The notes beneath the pieces are model-generated. The model saw only the letters and a list, made by a program, of their open reading frames with translations. It was not told where the DNA came from and did not search any database. Positions 1-12,825 of a stretch of DNA of 57,500 bases are shown in pieces (position 1 is the first letter of the stretch; the number at the start of each line of letters is the position of its first letter). Both the position numbers and the translations under genes were made by a program. The stretch comes from Mesostigma viride (lineage: Eukaryota; Streptophyta; Mesostigmatophyceae; Mesostigmatales; Mesostigmataceae), in NCBI GenBank assembly GCA_009746045.1, contig RPFO01000154.1:568996-626495 (forward strand). The letters run 5' to 3'.

Positions 1-271
1 AACCTGGTCAAGTGTGGAAAGGCCCTGACTCCCAGCAGAAGCTCATCCTCCCTCTTTCTCTTCCTGACAATACACCCCTCGCGAATGAAAACTAACAATG
101 CGAGGGGTGTATCATTTTTCATCTTTTTCATCATTTTCATCATTTTCATCATTTTTCATCGTTTTCCTTTCTAGTGGGTCCCACTTATTCGGTCCTTTTT
201 CTCCCCCCCCCCCCCTCCCCCTTTCTCCCTCTGTCTCCTAACCTTCCCTGACCCCCGCACCGCACATCCAG
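1..271. other. Intron or upstream sequence with simple repeats
   Basis: No coding exon is recognised here. The stretch holds a run of cattttcatc-type repeats (about 114-170) and a poly-C run (about 205-222). It ends in a pyrimidine-rich segment and a CAG acceptor at 269-271, just before the first phosphodiesterase exon seen, so it is most likely an intron of that gene. Confidence 0.5.
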
Positions 272-3200
272 CTACCTGAACAACACGTTTGGTAGAGAGG
301 TCTTCCACTTACCGACCATGTCTAGCGCGGATCTCGGACAAGCGGGCACCCATTACATCAACACCGTGCCGCTCCTGATCAACGGTCTGCAGCTGCTCGT
401 GGTGCTCGCGGTGCCGCACCAAGCGTTCTATGGCCCCATAGAAGAAGCCCGTCAGGGCGGGCTCATCTTCACAATGATTACGGTCATTGCCATGTTCCTG
501 ATAGGGGGGGTCACCGTTTGCATCTCCACCAGGGGCGTGAGCAAGAAACTGGAGAAGCAGGAGAGGGATCTGGATGAGGCGGCGACCACAAACAGGGTGC
601 GTGCTTTACGGATGAGATGGGATGGGGTCCATATCAATAGGGCACGTATACTTGGAGGGCAGTTTTTGATAGGTAACATGCTTGACCTGTTACTTGGGGT
701 CTTTATATCAGCAGCGCCTGGACCAGGCGATGCAGGGGCATCTGACACAGGTCCATGCCATCAAACCTGTTGGGCCTTTGGAGCCAGCTGATTTTGTCAG
801 GAAGCAGGCAGTTGGCCACGGTACCACTGGCACGCTAGTGCATCTGAGTTGGGAGTGCTGATCCTTTTGAAAAGAAGAAACTTACATGCGTTGTTGTCTA
901 CTTGTCAAGCGCCTGGTCTCAGGTGTGTCAAATGCCCAGAACTGGTATCTCCACAGTTGTCCGCATTGCTGGAAGCTACATGTTGGCATGCTGACTGTCC
1001 ACATCAAACGCTTCTCGCGATGCACACGAGCACATCTACAATTTAAGCTAGCTTCGGGTCCTGACCGTCGCAGAACATTTTGAACAACCTCATCATGTAC
1101 TGGACAACGACGTGGTGGTGTTTACATGGTAGTAAGAATGGCAAAGCCACATGTCAACGTCTCCTGTGCACATAGCATTAAACATTGCCTTTGCGACTGC
1201 CCTTACCACCGTCCTCGTCGCCGCTGCAGGTGCTGATGGAGCAGCTCCAGATTATGATGAACCCGAACGAGATGCCCTGGCCCAAGGTGGACATGGGCAC
1301 GCCGCTGGAAAAGCTGACGACAATGCTGAAGGGCCTGCAGCCCGGCCAAGTGGTCTCGCATGAATACCTTCAGCAGATGCAGGCACTCATCATGGTTGAT
1401 GACCTGCACGAGCCCCAGTTCCTGGCCGCCATGCATGCCACACCCAGGTATGGCGTCGGGCACCCCTGCAGCGGCGGCAAGGGTGCTATCATTGATAGTG
1501 ATATCCACAGCTGGATCCAGATCACGACGATGGGCCGGCGCCCCCCCGCACGCATGCGGCGGCAGTCTCTCGAGGAGCTGGTTGGCCGGCGGTGCAAGAG
1601 CTTGAACATGGAGAGCCCCAAGCATATGCCTGTAGCCAGCACCACGGAGAACCGCTTGGTGGCCGTGTCGGATGCGCCACTCCCGGGAAGCCTCAATCAA
1701 AACTGGGCACAAAAAGTTCGGCGTGTGTACCGGGATAGGTTGGATATCAAGGCCGGGAGTTGGCATGGCTCCTTGGCTGTGGATACACCCCCATCAGGGG
1801 ACCAACCTCTGGCGGTAGTGGGAAAGGATGGCAAGGTGGCTCAGTTGATCCACTTCACCTGGGCGGATGCGCCCCCGCTGGACATGCACCTGGTGGGCAT
1901 GCTGTGCAGCGTCGTGGATGTCTCCCTCCCGCTCATCATCCAGGCTTACGAGTGCGGCCCGAGCCCCAGCAGCGACGATGATGCAAGCAGCAGGCTCACA
2001 GGCGAGCCCACATCTGCGCGGGAGTACGCACGTCTCCGTAGCGCTGAGAACAGTCCTGTGGCTGTGCCCCCGAGTGTGACGGCCGAGAGAATCATGAACA
2101 GCAGAGTGGGTGCATCTATGCCGGCCGCAGCAGTGGTTGTGCATGCCTCACTCCCAGCCCCGCCAGCACCCACAACCGAGCAGATCGCAGACGCGCCACC
2201 TCCGCTGATCTTCCGGAATGACTTGCAGCGGGTGCAGGTGGCGCTGCGGGTGCTCGGGGAGTGGGAGTTCGACACGCTGGCACTGGCGGAGGTGACCATG
2301 GGCCACACGGTGCCGCTCGTTGGCTACTCGCTCTTTGTGCACATGGACCTCGTGCGCAGGTTTGGGCTCCCGCAGAACAAGCTGATGAACTTCCTGCACC
2401 ACATTGGCCGGTGGGTGTTCAGCCCTGCATCATGAGGATTTTCTGTGTCGTTCCATGGTGATGTAGTGGACCTTCTTGTAATGAACCATACCAGCGGGTG
2501 GGTAGGCAGGGGTCGCTATCAACATGCATGCTTTTTCGCTGCCAGGGTTTTTTGCTTTTGGATTGCTGGCTCTGACAGTTTGATTACTGTTTCTGTGACC
2601 TTCGTGGTCTGGGTACCTTAGTAGTCGCCGTAGGTATTCACCAGGCCCATCCTTTGTCGTGGCAAGTCTTGTGGTGTGTCCATGTCATATACTGTTACCT
2701 TAGTCTTTGTTGAAGGTCCGCACATGGGCCTATCATTGCTGCAGTGGCCTGTGACTCCATCAAGCTCGCCCTTTTCACTATGGGCCCATGAAGTCTTGCC
2801 CATGGCGATGGGCCCGCAGAGTTTCCTTTTTTGTTTGAATTCTCGCCACCCCAAAGGTGTTGTTGACTCAGCACACGGGTACCCCTGCTTTGGTAGCGCA
2901 TCCCTATGCTGCAACTCCGTACTCCAGCGCACAATTATGCTGTATGTATGAAGTGACAGACATCAGCTGATCCACGGTCAATCGGTTCGCTGCTTTCTAC
3001 GCCTGATCCACGCTGTCTGCCTGCCACCACATGACATCACCGCCAAGGAATGCAAACCACAAGAGAGGAGCGATTAGCCTAGCTTGCAAGAGTTGGAACC
3101 AAATACTATAGATACTGTAAGAGTAAAAAATAATAGAGTAGGGACCAAATACTTGATATTAGAGTCGGAACCAAAAACTATTTTGGTAGCCTCTTCCCTG

Positions 3201-6200
3201 TTTCCTACAGCCCTCGCTGAGGCTGGCTCCTGCCAGCAGCTCCCATGTAGCAGAGTCATGTGGACCTCATGTGGCCCTCACTGATGACCTTGCGTTGGTT
3301 CTGCATCGCCGCATCGCATCCTCACACTCTCCGCCATGTGAGCTGTTCCCTGCCATGCCTGGGCCCGGGCCCAGGGTGCACGTACCAGGCTGCGTGGACG
3401 CGCTAGCCTGACAGGCCAGCAGGTGCATTGGGCTTGGGCATATCCACGCGGATCGATTGATTCACGCTTCCCGTCTACATATTCAGGCTGAGTGATCATT
3501 TCAAGCATGGATAACAATGACCACTCATTGGAAGAGATAGAGATATCATAACAGTCCAAGTGTGGGATGTATTGTGTCTGTCCTGGCTTGTATGGGCGAA
3601 TGCATCCCTGCAGGGGAATGGGGGCCCACCCCTACCACAACGCAGCGCACATCAGCGAAGTCTCTGCAAGTCTCTTCCACGTTCTCACCCACAGCGGTGT
3701 GGGTGATCACCTGCGCAGCATTGACAAGCTGGCTGCACTGGTGGCAGCGCTAATCCACGATTACAAGCACCCAGGTCAGTATAGTACTGGTCAGCGTGGA
3801 ACGGCCTCCCGGCTGTGGAAAAAGAGCTGATATGTGTGCCGTAAGCTGTTACCCAGTGCCTGGTAATATCACACCCATAACGGAGTTCCAACGGTAGTAT
3901 GGTCTTATTGTAATGGGTAGAAGAGAAGCAGAAAGGAGGAGGATCGAAACGCTATCGTTTTGATGGACGCTCATGTAGCAGCCGGTGTAGCCAGCAACGC
4001 GTACCACTTTTGTTTGCCTTTTTTTCTCTCACAGATGTCTAAATCGCTCCCGTAAGCTGTACTGCTCTTGGCACGCTTCCAGGTGTCAACAACGACTTTT
4101 TGAATCGTACGAGGGACGAGCTGGCAACCATTTACAATGACCGCTCGCCGCTGGAGAATTACCACCTGGCGGAGGCGTTCCACTTGCTGTACAGCAACGA
4201 GCACTGCAACTTCTTGGAGGTGAGGGGTCACTGCGTGATTGCACTGGTTTTAGTACCCTATATTTGGGATGTGCAAGGGATACGAACTTAAGGATGGTTG
4301 TTCCACACTAGCACTTACGATATACTAAACATGTTTATAGTGATAAACTCGAACTGGGTGATTGGACAGAAAGGGATGCCCGTTCATAGGAGTCACTGGT
4401 TAGGTGGGTGGGTGGGTGGACAGGTGGGAGGGAGGGAGGGAGGGAGGGAGGGAGGGAGGGAGGGAGGGAGGGAGGGAGGGACTGGGAAGGAGGGACAGGG
4501 GGGGACAGGGGGGGACAGGGGGGGGGACAGGGGGGGACAGGCGTACCAGTCACCATCATGGTCCCAAGAGAAGACAGAGCGCAGCCACACGTCCATGCAC
4601 CGCCTCTTGCCAAGGCCAGGCATTTGACTATGACCCCCTGTTCCCCCTGTTCCCCCCTTGCCCCACCCCTGCCCCACCCTTTCCCTCCCCCTTTCCCTAC
4701 ATGGGCTGGTGCTGACTTAAATCAAGTATTCCTCATTTCACTCCAACGATGGCCGCGGCATGCAGACCCTGCTATTATTGCTGATGTCCGCCAATTCAGC
4801 TTTACCCTCACTAGGGCACAACGGAAACGTCGCGAACAAGGAGCCCGCCGACTGAGATCGACCCCTATCTCCTGCACTGTCATTTTGCAGCATGCGCTGG
4901 GACACAACTAGCCTGTTGCAAGCAAGCTGGAGCTGAGCGAGAAATCTTCCTCCCGTTCCCTTGCACCATTTTGCATGTGGCAGGTGCTGGCCGAGGAGGA
5001 CTTCATGGAGCTGCGTCACATCGTGATTGAGATGGTGCTGATGTCCGACATGAAGCGCCACTTTGGCGTGCTCGATGCGTTCAAGGCCAGGGTGTCCCAG
5101 GATCAGGCCTGGGACATGACCAAGAGCTCCGACCGGCTGCTGCTGCTGCAGCTCAGCCTTAAGATCTGCGATCTTGGGTGAGCAGTGTCTTTCATCCGAT
5201 CATGAAAGCGGGGAAGGGGGGGATGCGTGCCAGCCAAGGACGTGGCCACTTGGATGAGCGAGGTGGCCTTGGGGAGATATTCTTATAAGGAGGTAGTTGC
5301 TAACTGTGGACCCTGTAACACTAGGCTTGTCTGTGCAAGCATGTCAGGTGCAGCAAAGGCACATCTCTTTTCCCGTAGACCTTTCTTTCCTTGTTCACTC
5401 TTTAAAACCTCGTCAAGTGCGGTGGCATGGATCAGGCATGCGCATGGTCATGCCATTTGCACAGTTGGATACTAATAAACCTTTTCTCACGTCGAAGCGC
5501 GATGTACATCGGCATGGGTCTGGTAATTGGCATGCACGCAGTATGGCTTCATTTGAGTCGCGTGACCTTCTTTTCCCAACATTGACACACAACAGCGGGA
5601 TCCTTGCTTTCCATTCTACTGCATGGCTCCCGATTAATGTCCAGTGCTAACACTTACCCGGCCTCAGATTGCCCTCCACTAACCCACCCTGTGGCGCACG
5701 GCTTGGTATTGCATCTGCATTCTGTTTCGCATCTGTGTTCCCGTTCCAGCCACTGCGCCAAGCCGCTGCCCATCCACCTCGAGTGGTCGCGTCGCGTGAA
5801 TGAGGAATTCTATCTGCAGGGAGGTGAGTGCCAACAGGGTATGCGAGTATGCCGCCGTGCTGCCAGGTGACGTGCAGCACGGATACATTGCACGGCGTGA
5901 CTTGGTCGAAGGTGGTCACTTTCACCCCCCTGACTGTGTGCGTGTGCTGTGTGCGTGTGCAAGTCGCCATGGGCATGTTGGGCCTGTTGGCGCGTTGGGC
6001 GCGTTGGGCGCGTTGGGCGCGTTGGGCGCATTGGGCGTGTTGGGCGTGTTGGGCATGTTGTCTTGTGTAATCAACGTTTTTGCTACATGTGCACGTACTT
6101 GCTCCATGTTCCATGCATGCTTGCCACGTGCTTACCCTCTCTTGCCTTTTGAGCTCGCGGACTTCGACGTGCTCTTGTCTGCCAGACGCGGAGCGTGCCG

Positions 6201-9200
6201 CGCAGCTGCATGTCTCCCCCTTCATGGACCGCTTCAATAACTCCGTGCCGCGGTCACAGGTACACTGCCGCTTCCTTCCACCTATAGATCACAGGCATGC
6301 TGGCGCAGCCAACCACCCTGTGGTCAACAGGCAAGATGTTGCATTCATCCACCAATTGGAATGCACGGATTAAGTGCCGCATCCATCATTCCATGCATGG
6401 TTGCGACCACATCCCCACCCAGTTTTACCAAAAGCCTTGACACGCAGCATGCCTAGGTGATCTCATACTCTGTTCTGTGCGGTCAGGAAAGGGGAGTGAG
6501 GAGGAGTGAGGAGGGGGGAGGAGGGGGAGGAGGGGGGAGGGGGGGGAGGGGGGGGAGGGGGGGGGGGGGGGAGGGGGGAGGGGGGGAGGGGGGGGGGGGG
6601 GGGAGGGGGGAGGGGGGGAGGGGGGAGGGGGAGGGGGAGGGGGGGGAGGGGGGAGGGGGGAGGGGGGAGGGGGGGGAGGGGGGGAGGGGGAGGGGGGGAG
6701 GGGGGGAGGGGGGAGGGGGGGAGGGGGGGAGGGGGGAGGGGGGGAGGGGGGGGGGGGGGGGGAGGGGGATAGGGAAGAGGGGGGGGGGAAGGGGGAGGGG
6801 GAGGGGGGAGGGGGGAGGGGGGGCAAGGGGGGAGGGAAGTAGTGGCGTGGAAGGAAGGGGGGTGGTGTGGAGTGGGGGCCCTGCCTCGCTGTCTCAGGGC
6901 TTGACATTCCCGTACACATAGACTTGCCTTGCGCCTCGGCAGGCTTTCTCCACTGCCAGTTTCAGCCAATGGTGGCCACGGTTTGCAATTTTTCGATCAT
7001 GCTCCTTTTGCTGATTAGCTGTTGGTGGGCATGTGCATTGTTTGGTGCATGAATGCGTGGGTGGCTATTGGACTTGGCACGTGCTTTTGGGATGGCTGCG
7101 GTGACCGTTGGCCACCTACTTAATCACTGGGTCACCTCTTCGGGACATGTCTTCCTACACCTCCTCAGCTGGGTAAGCGTGATGGCTTGCTTGCGCCAGT
7201 GTCTGGTCTTTTTGTGCTGCCCACCGTCTGCCCGTGGGTGTGGCCCCGTAGCCGGATGCTGCTGTTTCAGTCATTGGCTGTTGGTGCATTTTGGGCGCAC
7301 GAGCCCAAGGGCCGTTGCTTGGGGCACTGGGTCGTTTCGTCCGTGGCTTGATCGAGTAGGATTGCTGCCACACCAACCGTCTGCCCATGGGTGTGGTCTA
7401 GTGCTTCAGTCATCGTAGCTAGTATTCAGTTGGGTTGGCACCACATCAATGAGGTAGCGCATTCTTGACAGCGCCGCTCGAGAGCCTGAAAGCGCGGCGG
7501 GCGGGCCTACGTGAGTTGTAACTCGCTGTGACTTCTCATTGTGCATGTTAGCCCTATTTAGCTTTTTCTTACCTCAAGGGTAAGAATTGCAGCGATTGTC
7601 ATGAGTTTTGAGATCAGTTCGGACCATCGTGATTATGCCAGCATGGATGACTGGTGTCCCACGTTGTGCATGCAATCACTGGTTGGAAAAGCTCTGTCTT
7701 CTAGTTTTCCGTCTTCGATGGAAGAAGCGCATTTTGGGAAGGCAGATTGGTCACACCATAACTCAGGTCCCTAGCTCTCATGCAAGCCCCAGCAAATCCC
7801 CATGCACCGCTATTAGTGCTTCTATTGGTCTAATATGTTCCGTTTCCTGATCTGTCAGCCTCCTCACATGCAATCCCGCTCTCTCTCCTTGTTGTGGGAT
7901 GCTGGAATTGAACAATCCAACGGCTTCGCCTCTACGCAGGCTTCTTCCAATTTCTTGCAGTCCCTCTTTACGATGCGTGGGTTAAGGTGTGTGACACACA
8001 ATACGATACTTTTTATTTATTTATTTATTCATGTTAGTTATTTCCTAGTGTTACATATCAAATGATACTCCCAATTAATAACAGCGCAGCCCTTGGCACG
8101 CTCGTCCTGCCCTGATGTTGTTTCTTCTATCTGCAGACCTGATGCTAGGTCGGGGTGTGCATTACCCCCCAAGGTATCTGCATCGATACCATTTTTATGT
8201 GTTTGTGTAGAAAGGATTCAAGGGCATACTGGAGCAATTTAGCCTGCCAAATTGTTCGATATCTCTATCAAAGGATGAGTAGCTTGGTATGCCTACCAAG
8301 AGATTGGTAGGTTTGTATTCTTATCAGGAGACTGGGGAGAAACATGATAGGAGAGTACACGAGGTGCGACACTTACGGCTCTCAAAGACTATGCGGGATG
8401 CTGGATGTCATCACATGGACCATCGAGGCACATGTTGGGGTTCACTGAAGGCTCCATGCCAGGTCATCCCTGTAGAAGTGTCTACATGGGTTGCCATCGC
8501 TTGTGCTATGAAAGCCGCTGTCAAAGACCCGTGTTGATGATCAGCTCCAAACGTTTTTTTCGGAACTTGAGAAGTTGTTCTGTCTCCAGTAGTGTAATAG
8601 GCTAGCACACGCATGGTTGGCTGCTTTCATGACTTGGCTCCTTCGTGTTTCAATGTTTCTGTTTGGGTTATATCTGCTTGTCTCATGCTTTCTTGGACGT
8701 TTAGCATGCATGGCATGGCTACCGTAATGATTGGCATGATTTATTGATGGTAGCTCCATTGAGGGTGACTCCTCGTGTTAAATGAAGGGTTCTCTCCATT
8801 GAGGGCGATTCCTCACAAAATGGCAGGAGAACGATCGCAGCAGTGGTGCTTACAACTGGACGCTCGGAACAACGCACTGATCACACAAGTTTTTTTAGCT
8901 AAACCGTCTGGGTCCTGCTAGTCTGCATGACAGCCAGCCATGATTTCTTTAACGCCAAAATGCTACACACTTCCACCTCCACTAATCTCCATCATCCTGA
9001 ACGAGTCGACAAACGCGGATACGATAACAGCAGGCTCGAGCTACCATGGTCCGGATCTTCTGGACTGCGCTGGTTCTCTCTTTGATACTGTACATGCTCG
9101 GTAAATGTGCAAATGGGATCCTTAGCGCAGCAAGTTTCTGTCTGCCGTAATGCCCTCTCCCCCCCCCCCCCCCCCCCCCCTCCAGTTCACCGTTGCTGAT

Positions 9201-9390
9201 TTTACTACCTTAGCTCTGTCTGACCTGTGCCGGGAATGGCTGTGGACTGCCATTTGTCTCTTTGATTTGTGAATGCGTGCAGTCTTTCCCAAAGTCCTCC
9301 TACCTCATTACCAACATCATGTCCAACATTGACTACTGGAAGGAGCAGCTGGAACAATCAACAACTGCTAAAGGCAACATAACTAGCTAG
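272..9390 (+). CDS. Membrane-anchored 3',5'-cyclic-nucleotide phosphodiesterase (class I), 5' partial
   Basis: Hydrolyses cAMP and/or cGMP; specificity cannot be read from the sequence. Proposed exons: 272-596, 1230-2410, 3614-3774, 4083-4219, 4984-5177, 5750-5823, 6186-6259, 6943-6980, 9283-9390 (stop TAG). The first exon opens in frame upstream of the ATG at 318, so the true start lies outside the window. It encodes two hydrophobic segments, placing the enzyme in a membrane. Catalytic landmarks: YHNAAH (metal-binding HNxxH, exon 3), LIHDYKHPG (exon 3), VNNDFLNRTRDELATIYNDR (exon 4), EDFMELRHIVIEMVL (exon 5) and the metal-ligand Asp in KICDLGHCAKP (exons 5/6), then NEEFYLQGDAERAA and VSPFMDRF. 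Phases close at every junction except exon 7 to 8, where one base is unaccounted for: every available AG gives the same wrong phase. The last intron holds a dispersed repeat at 8968-9084. Family identity is very secure; the 3' exons are less so. Confidence 0.88.
4405..4545. repeat. (GGGA)n and GGGGACA microsatellite in a phosphodiesterase intron
   Basis: Perfect GGGA tetranucleotides run from about 4427 to 4490, followed by GGGACAGG-type repeats to about 4540. They lie between phosphodiesterase exons 4 and 5. Long open frames through this tract are a composition effect. Confidence 0.9.
5985..6060. repeat. Tandem GCGTTGGGC 9-mer array
   Basis: About eight copies of a 9-bp unit (gcgttgggc with gtgttgggc variants) lie in the intron between phosphodiesterase exons 6 and 7. 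The 9-bp period keeps all frames open. Confidence 0.85.
6486..6850. repeat. Poly-purine G/A tract (GGGGGGA-rich)
   Basis: About 360 bp of nearly pure G with interspersed single A on the + strand, in the intron just before phosphodiesterase exon 8. It has strong G-quadruplex or triplex potential and is likely hard to sequence accurately. Confidence 0.9.
8968..9084 (-). repeat. Dispersed short repeat (family A), intronic copy
   Basis: Read on the minus strand this matches the tandem pair at 12.5-12.8 kb (shared core ccggaccatggtagctcgag). It sits in the last intron of the phosphodiesterase gene, with scattered substitutions indicating an older copy. See also the 29-bp fragment at 54119. Confidence 0.75.
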
Positions 9391-10200
9391 TTAAATTGCC
9401 GCTTTTTTTTTTCGCGCCCTAGTGCTTGCCAGCATTTAGTTTTACTTTTTTCTGCTTGCCTCGACAGTATGAGCTTGGTTGAATTTATGCTAGTTTCGGC
9501 TATGCACCCTGTACGGATTTTCCGTTCAGATTCAGCCGTCCCCAACTAGTTTCACATGTTGATACCCTTGGTATCGAGTGAACACGGTGTCCGGTACTCC
9601 TACGCACCAATAGCTCACATAGAATATCTCGCATGTAACAACCAGAAGTGATTTCAGTTCTTACATCCAAAGTTTGGGCTACAATTCAGTTTTTGTTCAA
9701 GGACTCTTGGACAAGTATTGTGAAAGTTATAAGGTTTCAAAGTATTCTAGGGATTGCGAAATCTTTGCGCTAAATCAGGACTTGTGTACGGCCCTCATTT
9801 GTCGTGGCGTGATCCACGTAGGGTCTGAATTTGGTCTCGACCATCAGTTGTGAAAACTCTTCAAGATCTCAGTATGCGTGAGTGCTGACAGATCTAAAGT
9901 GTATTGATGACAGTATTACGTAGGACAGATTCTGATGGACCTGTCAGCCTGTTTCGTGATTGGTTCCGCTAATTGTGTTCAGTTGAGAAGAAGTACCTTA
10001 GCCTGAAGGATTCCTTAGCTCTGATTGGTCCATTTGTGGACGCTACCGTTGGGATTGCCATTCGTCACGGAAGATAAGTGCCTTGGCAGCTTGTTACGAC
10101 CCTAACCTTTGTTTGGGCATAACAATTCCAATAATAAAGTAGTTTGATCAGTCGAAAGTCATTTTGGTTATTGATTGAGTTTGTTTCAGACTTTCGACAT
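9391..10200. other. Downstream/3' UTR region of the phosphodiesterase gene
   Basis: No coding capacity is recognised. The sequence is moderately AT-rich, with no repeats visible and no convincing open frame. A TGTAA element, the usual green-algal polyadenylation signal, occurs near 9632, and an AATAAA near 10133. The 3' UTR probably ends in this stretch. Confidence 0.4.
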
Positions 10201-10420
10201 GTGTGTGTGAGTTTCGGGGAGTAGGCCGAATCATTCCATCATCCAATCGCAAACCAACGAGCCACGAGGTAGCCATGGCTGACGGCGGCGCCCATAACTT
10301 TCACGTTTGGGCCCCAAATTCTGCCGGCGCTCACAATAGCGCTCACAATAGCTTCGTCTTTCTAAGACGCACAAGTCCATCTACTTTCCTAAAGCTACCA
10401 CGCAATATATGAAAAGAGAC
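10201..10420 (+). mobile_element. LINE 5' UTR fragment
   Basis: The segment from cgagccacgaggtagccatg to the aatatatga near 10410 is nearly the same as 28110-28270, which lies directly upstream of a LINE ORF1 start codon. No ORF1 follows here: the copy is a truncated 5' end. Confidence 0.7.
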
Positions 10421-10889
10421 AACAAACGTGGAAGCATGGCACGCCGAGCCCCGTGCATGGCTGAGACCAGTTGTCTGAACTGAAACGTAAAAAGCGCGGA
10501 TCCGCGTAAGGCGCGTGGCTCGATATCTACTGGCTCAGGACAGGGAGAGAGTGAGAAAGAGGTGAGCATGGTGACGGAGGTTAGTAGTAGCAAAAGAACG
10601 GGTAACAGAAATACAAAGTAAAAAACAGGACAAGTATTAGAGGTCATCGCTGGAGTACAAAGGGGGTAGGTATACAGTTGGACGTTGGGGTCAGGAGTTC
10701 GTATTTTGAGCACCCTTGGTACCGCGGCTCTCCACTCCAACTGTATAAACACTACCGGCCAGCTCTCTCATCAAAAGATACAAAGAAAACAAAACCAAAC
10801 GCAAAAACAATAACAATAACAAAACAAACAAACACAAAAGAAAAATAGAAAAGACAATATTTAAAAAATATATATTAAATTTATAAATC

Positions 10890-11029
10890 ATTCCCTTAAT
10901 GGTTGGGGAATGATGCAGACGATATTTGTTTAAACTTTTGTGTAATTATTTTTTCTAATGATATTAGCATAGTGCTCCGTGGCATGCCTTTGCGCATGAC
11001 ACGCAAGTACTTACTTACTTACTTACTTT

Positions 11030-11112
<83 letters not shown>
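10890..11112 (+). mobile_element. LINE 3' UTR with (ACTT)n tail
   Basis: About 115 bp ending in gcgcatgacacgcaagt is followed by about 26 ACTT units (11009-11112, one CTTT variant). The same 3' UTR and tail recur at 33310-33490. In that copy an open reading frame ends just upstream, so the unit is a retroelement 3' end with a microsatellite tail, as in several non-LTR clades. Confidence 0.8.
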
Positions 11113-11113
<1 letters not shown>

Positions 11114-11560
11114 ACAACTTGAGTGCGGCGCTCTGGATGTGCACAGACTCCTTGGTAGTTGGCGGGGTAGTCAGGGGAACCTTTGCTTTTGTACAGCATA
11201 ATACGGTAGCTGTCATAATACTCAGGAATCGGCGGCGCGTCAGCAAGCAGGATCCGGTTGCAGACGTCAAGCAGGAACCCCGTGAGCGCTGTCAGCTTAA
11301 TCACCGGGGCGGGGAGCTGGTCAGGTCCAACGGCGGCGTAGAAGCGGAGTTGCTTGGCGGCGGTGCTCAGCTCGAGCTCGGTGAACGGCGGTAGCTCGTT
11401 GGGGTCGGCCAGGGGTTCCGTCAGGGCTGGGTACGTGTAGTCCTGCTCAGCGGCGGGCGGCGTGGGCGGCGCAGGGACGTTCGCAGGCGCTACTGCCAGG
11501 CGCGCGGCCGCCAGAGGGCCAAGCGGTGGAGGCGGCGGATTATTAATAGCGTTTTCACCT
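11113..11560 (-). pseudogene. LINE reverse-transcriptase fragment (antisense)
   Basis: The minus strand encodes PPIPEYYDSYRIMLYKSKGS then PANYQGV, the RT N-terminal block (cf. LYKNKGSPYDPANYRGV at 32.9 kb). The fragment joins the (ACTT)n tail at 11112 abruptly and is interrupted by frameshifts, so it is a decayed insertion. Confidence 0.75.
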
Positions 11561-11639
11561 TTGCGGAGTGCCTGATCAGAATATTGGTAATAGCATAGAG
11601 GGGGTTAATTTTATAATTGGTATCTATATGCGCTACCCT

Positions 11640-12420
11640 CCTTCAGGCCGCTTCAAGCTGCTCGGCAGTTGGCTTCCCGACTGCGAGGACGACATGACGA
11701 CACGGATCGGCATGGCGTGGGCGCACCTCCATGACCACCGCCGCTGGTGGAGCAACCCCGCCCTACCCCGGATCGTCAAGCGTGACCTCTTCAAGGTCGT
11801 CATTCTGACGATCCTGACCTACGGCGCCGAGACGTGGACACTGATGCAGGAGCTGGAGCAACGACTCGACGGCGCCGTCACCAAGATGCTGCGCAAGGCC
11901 CTTAACATCCCCTTTGGTTTGCACATTAGTAATGAGGATTTGTACGCTGATTTGCCCTATGTTTCCCACATTATTAGGCACAGGCGCCTGGGCCTAGCCG
12001 GGCACCTGGCCCGCACAGATCAGGTAGATACATCAGATAGACTAGCTGGCACCAAGCCCGCCCAGCCTGGGCGATATGTCCTCACCTGGCGTGCCCCCGG
12101 CCGCGCGCGGCAGGGCCGCCACCCGTGGACTTTTCGTGATAGACTCGGCATGGACATGTGCTACAAGCTAGACGTGACGGGCTCACCCCCGGCCGGCAGC
12201 CTCCTGGTTTGTCTGTAATATGGAGGCAGATGGTGCGCAAGGATAGATGGCAAGTAGTGATGAAGGAGACCACCCCCAAGCCTGTAGGGGCTCCGCGTGT
12301 GACCAAGTATGGCATTCATAGCGATTCGGGCCGCGGCGCCCACACCCCTGTAACTAGGACCTAGATAGCTTATACCATCCATTCCATCCCATGTTCCCCT
12401 CCCACTGAGGACTTAAGCTC
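11640..12420 (+). pseudogene. LINE reverse-transcriptase C-terminal region plus 3' UTR
   Basis: The frame ending at 12218 encodes the post-RT portion (RFKLLGSWLPDCEDDMTTRI, then a conserved TYGAETW block shared by LINE RTs). It is about 95% identical by eye to the antisense copy at 30047-30830. The 3' UTR includes ctagttacaggggtgtgggc and ends at the conserved aggacttaagctcacgtgac terminus. 5'-truncated. Confidence 0.85.
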
Positions 12421-12485
12421 ACGTGACACAGTCACGTGTCTATTAATTAATTAATTAATCTATATGCGCTATTAATTAATTAAAT
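12405..12485 (+). repeat. CACGTG-palindrome terminus and (TTAA)n tail
   Basis: Near-palindromic cacgtgacacagtcacgtg is followed by attaattaattaatt. The same terminus-plus-tail appears at 13870, 28060, 34725 and 35205, and degenerate at 15045, 27666 and 55745. It marks the 3' end of one retroelement family. Confidence 0.75.
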
Positions 12486-12525
12486 ATATTGATACCCACG
12501 TGACGCGGTCATGTGCAATTTGAAA

Positions 12526-12825
12526 TTATCAAGGAGACAACCAGCGCAGGCCAGAAATCGGGAGAATCCGGACCATGGTAGCTCGAGCCTGCCGTTATCT
12601 TGTCCGCGTGTTCGAGTCGTTCAGGATGATGAAGATGAATGGTGATGGAAATGTGTATCCTTGTGCATTGAAATTATCAAAGAGACAACCAGCGCAGGCC
12701 AGAAATCGGGAGAATCCGGACCATGGTAGCTCGAGCCTGCCGTTATCTTGTCCGCGTTTTCGAGTCGTTCAGGATGATGAAGATGAATGGTGATGGAAAT
12801 GTGTATCCTTGTGCATTGAAATTAT
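12526..12825 (+). repeat. Family A repeat, tandem pair with 148-bp period
   Basis: Two copies, starting near 12526 and 12674, are almost identical (gagacaaccagcgcaggcc to gtgtatccttgtgcattgaa). Period 148 bp, measured between equivalent bases 12530 and 12678. Related copies lie at 8968-9084 (inverted, diverged) and 54119-54147 (fragment). Confidence 0.85.

Noticed and set aside
6425-6969. Pro-rich and Gly-rich open frames
   Set aside because: Produced by the G/A tract in a phosphodiesterase intron; no unique coding sequence.
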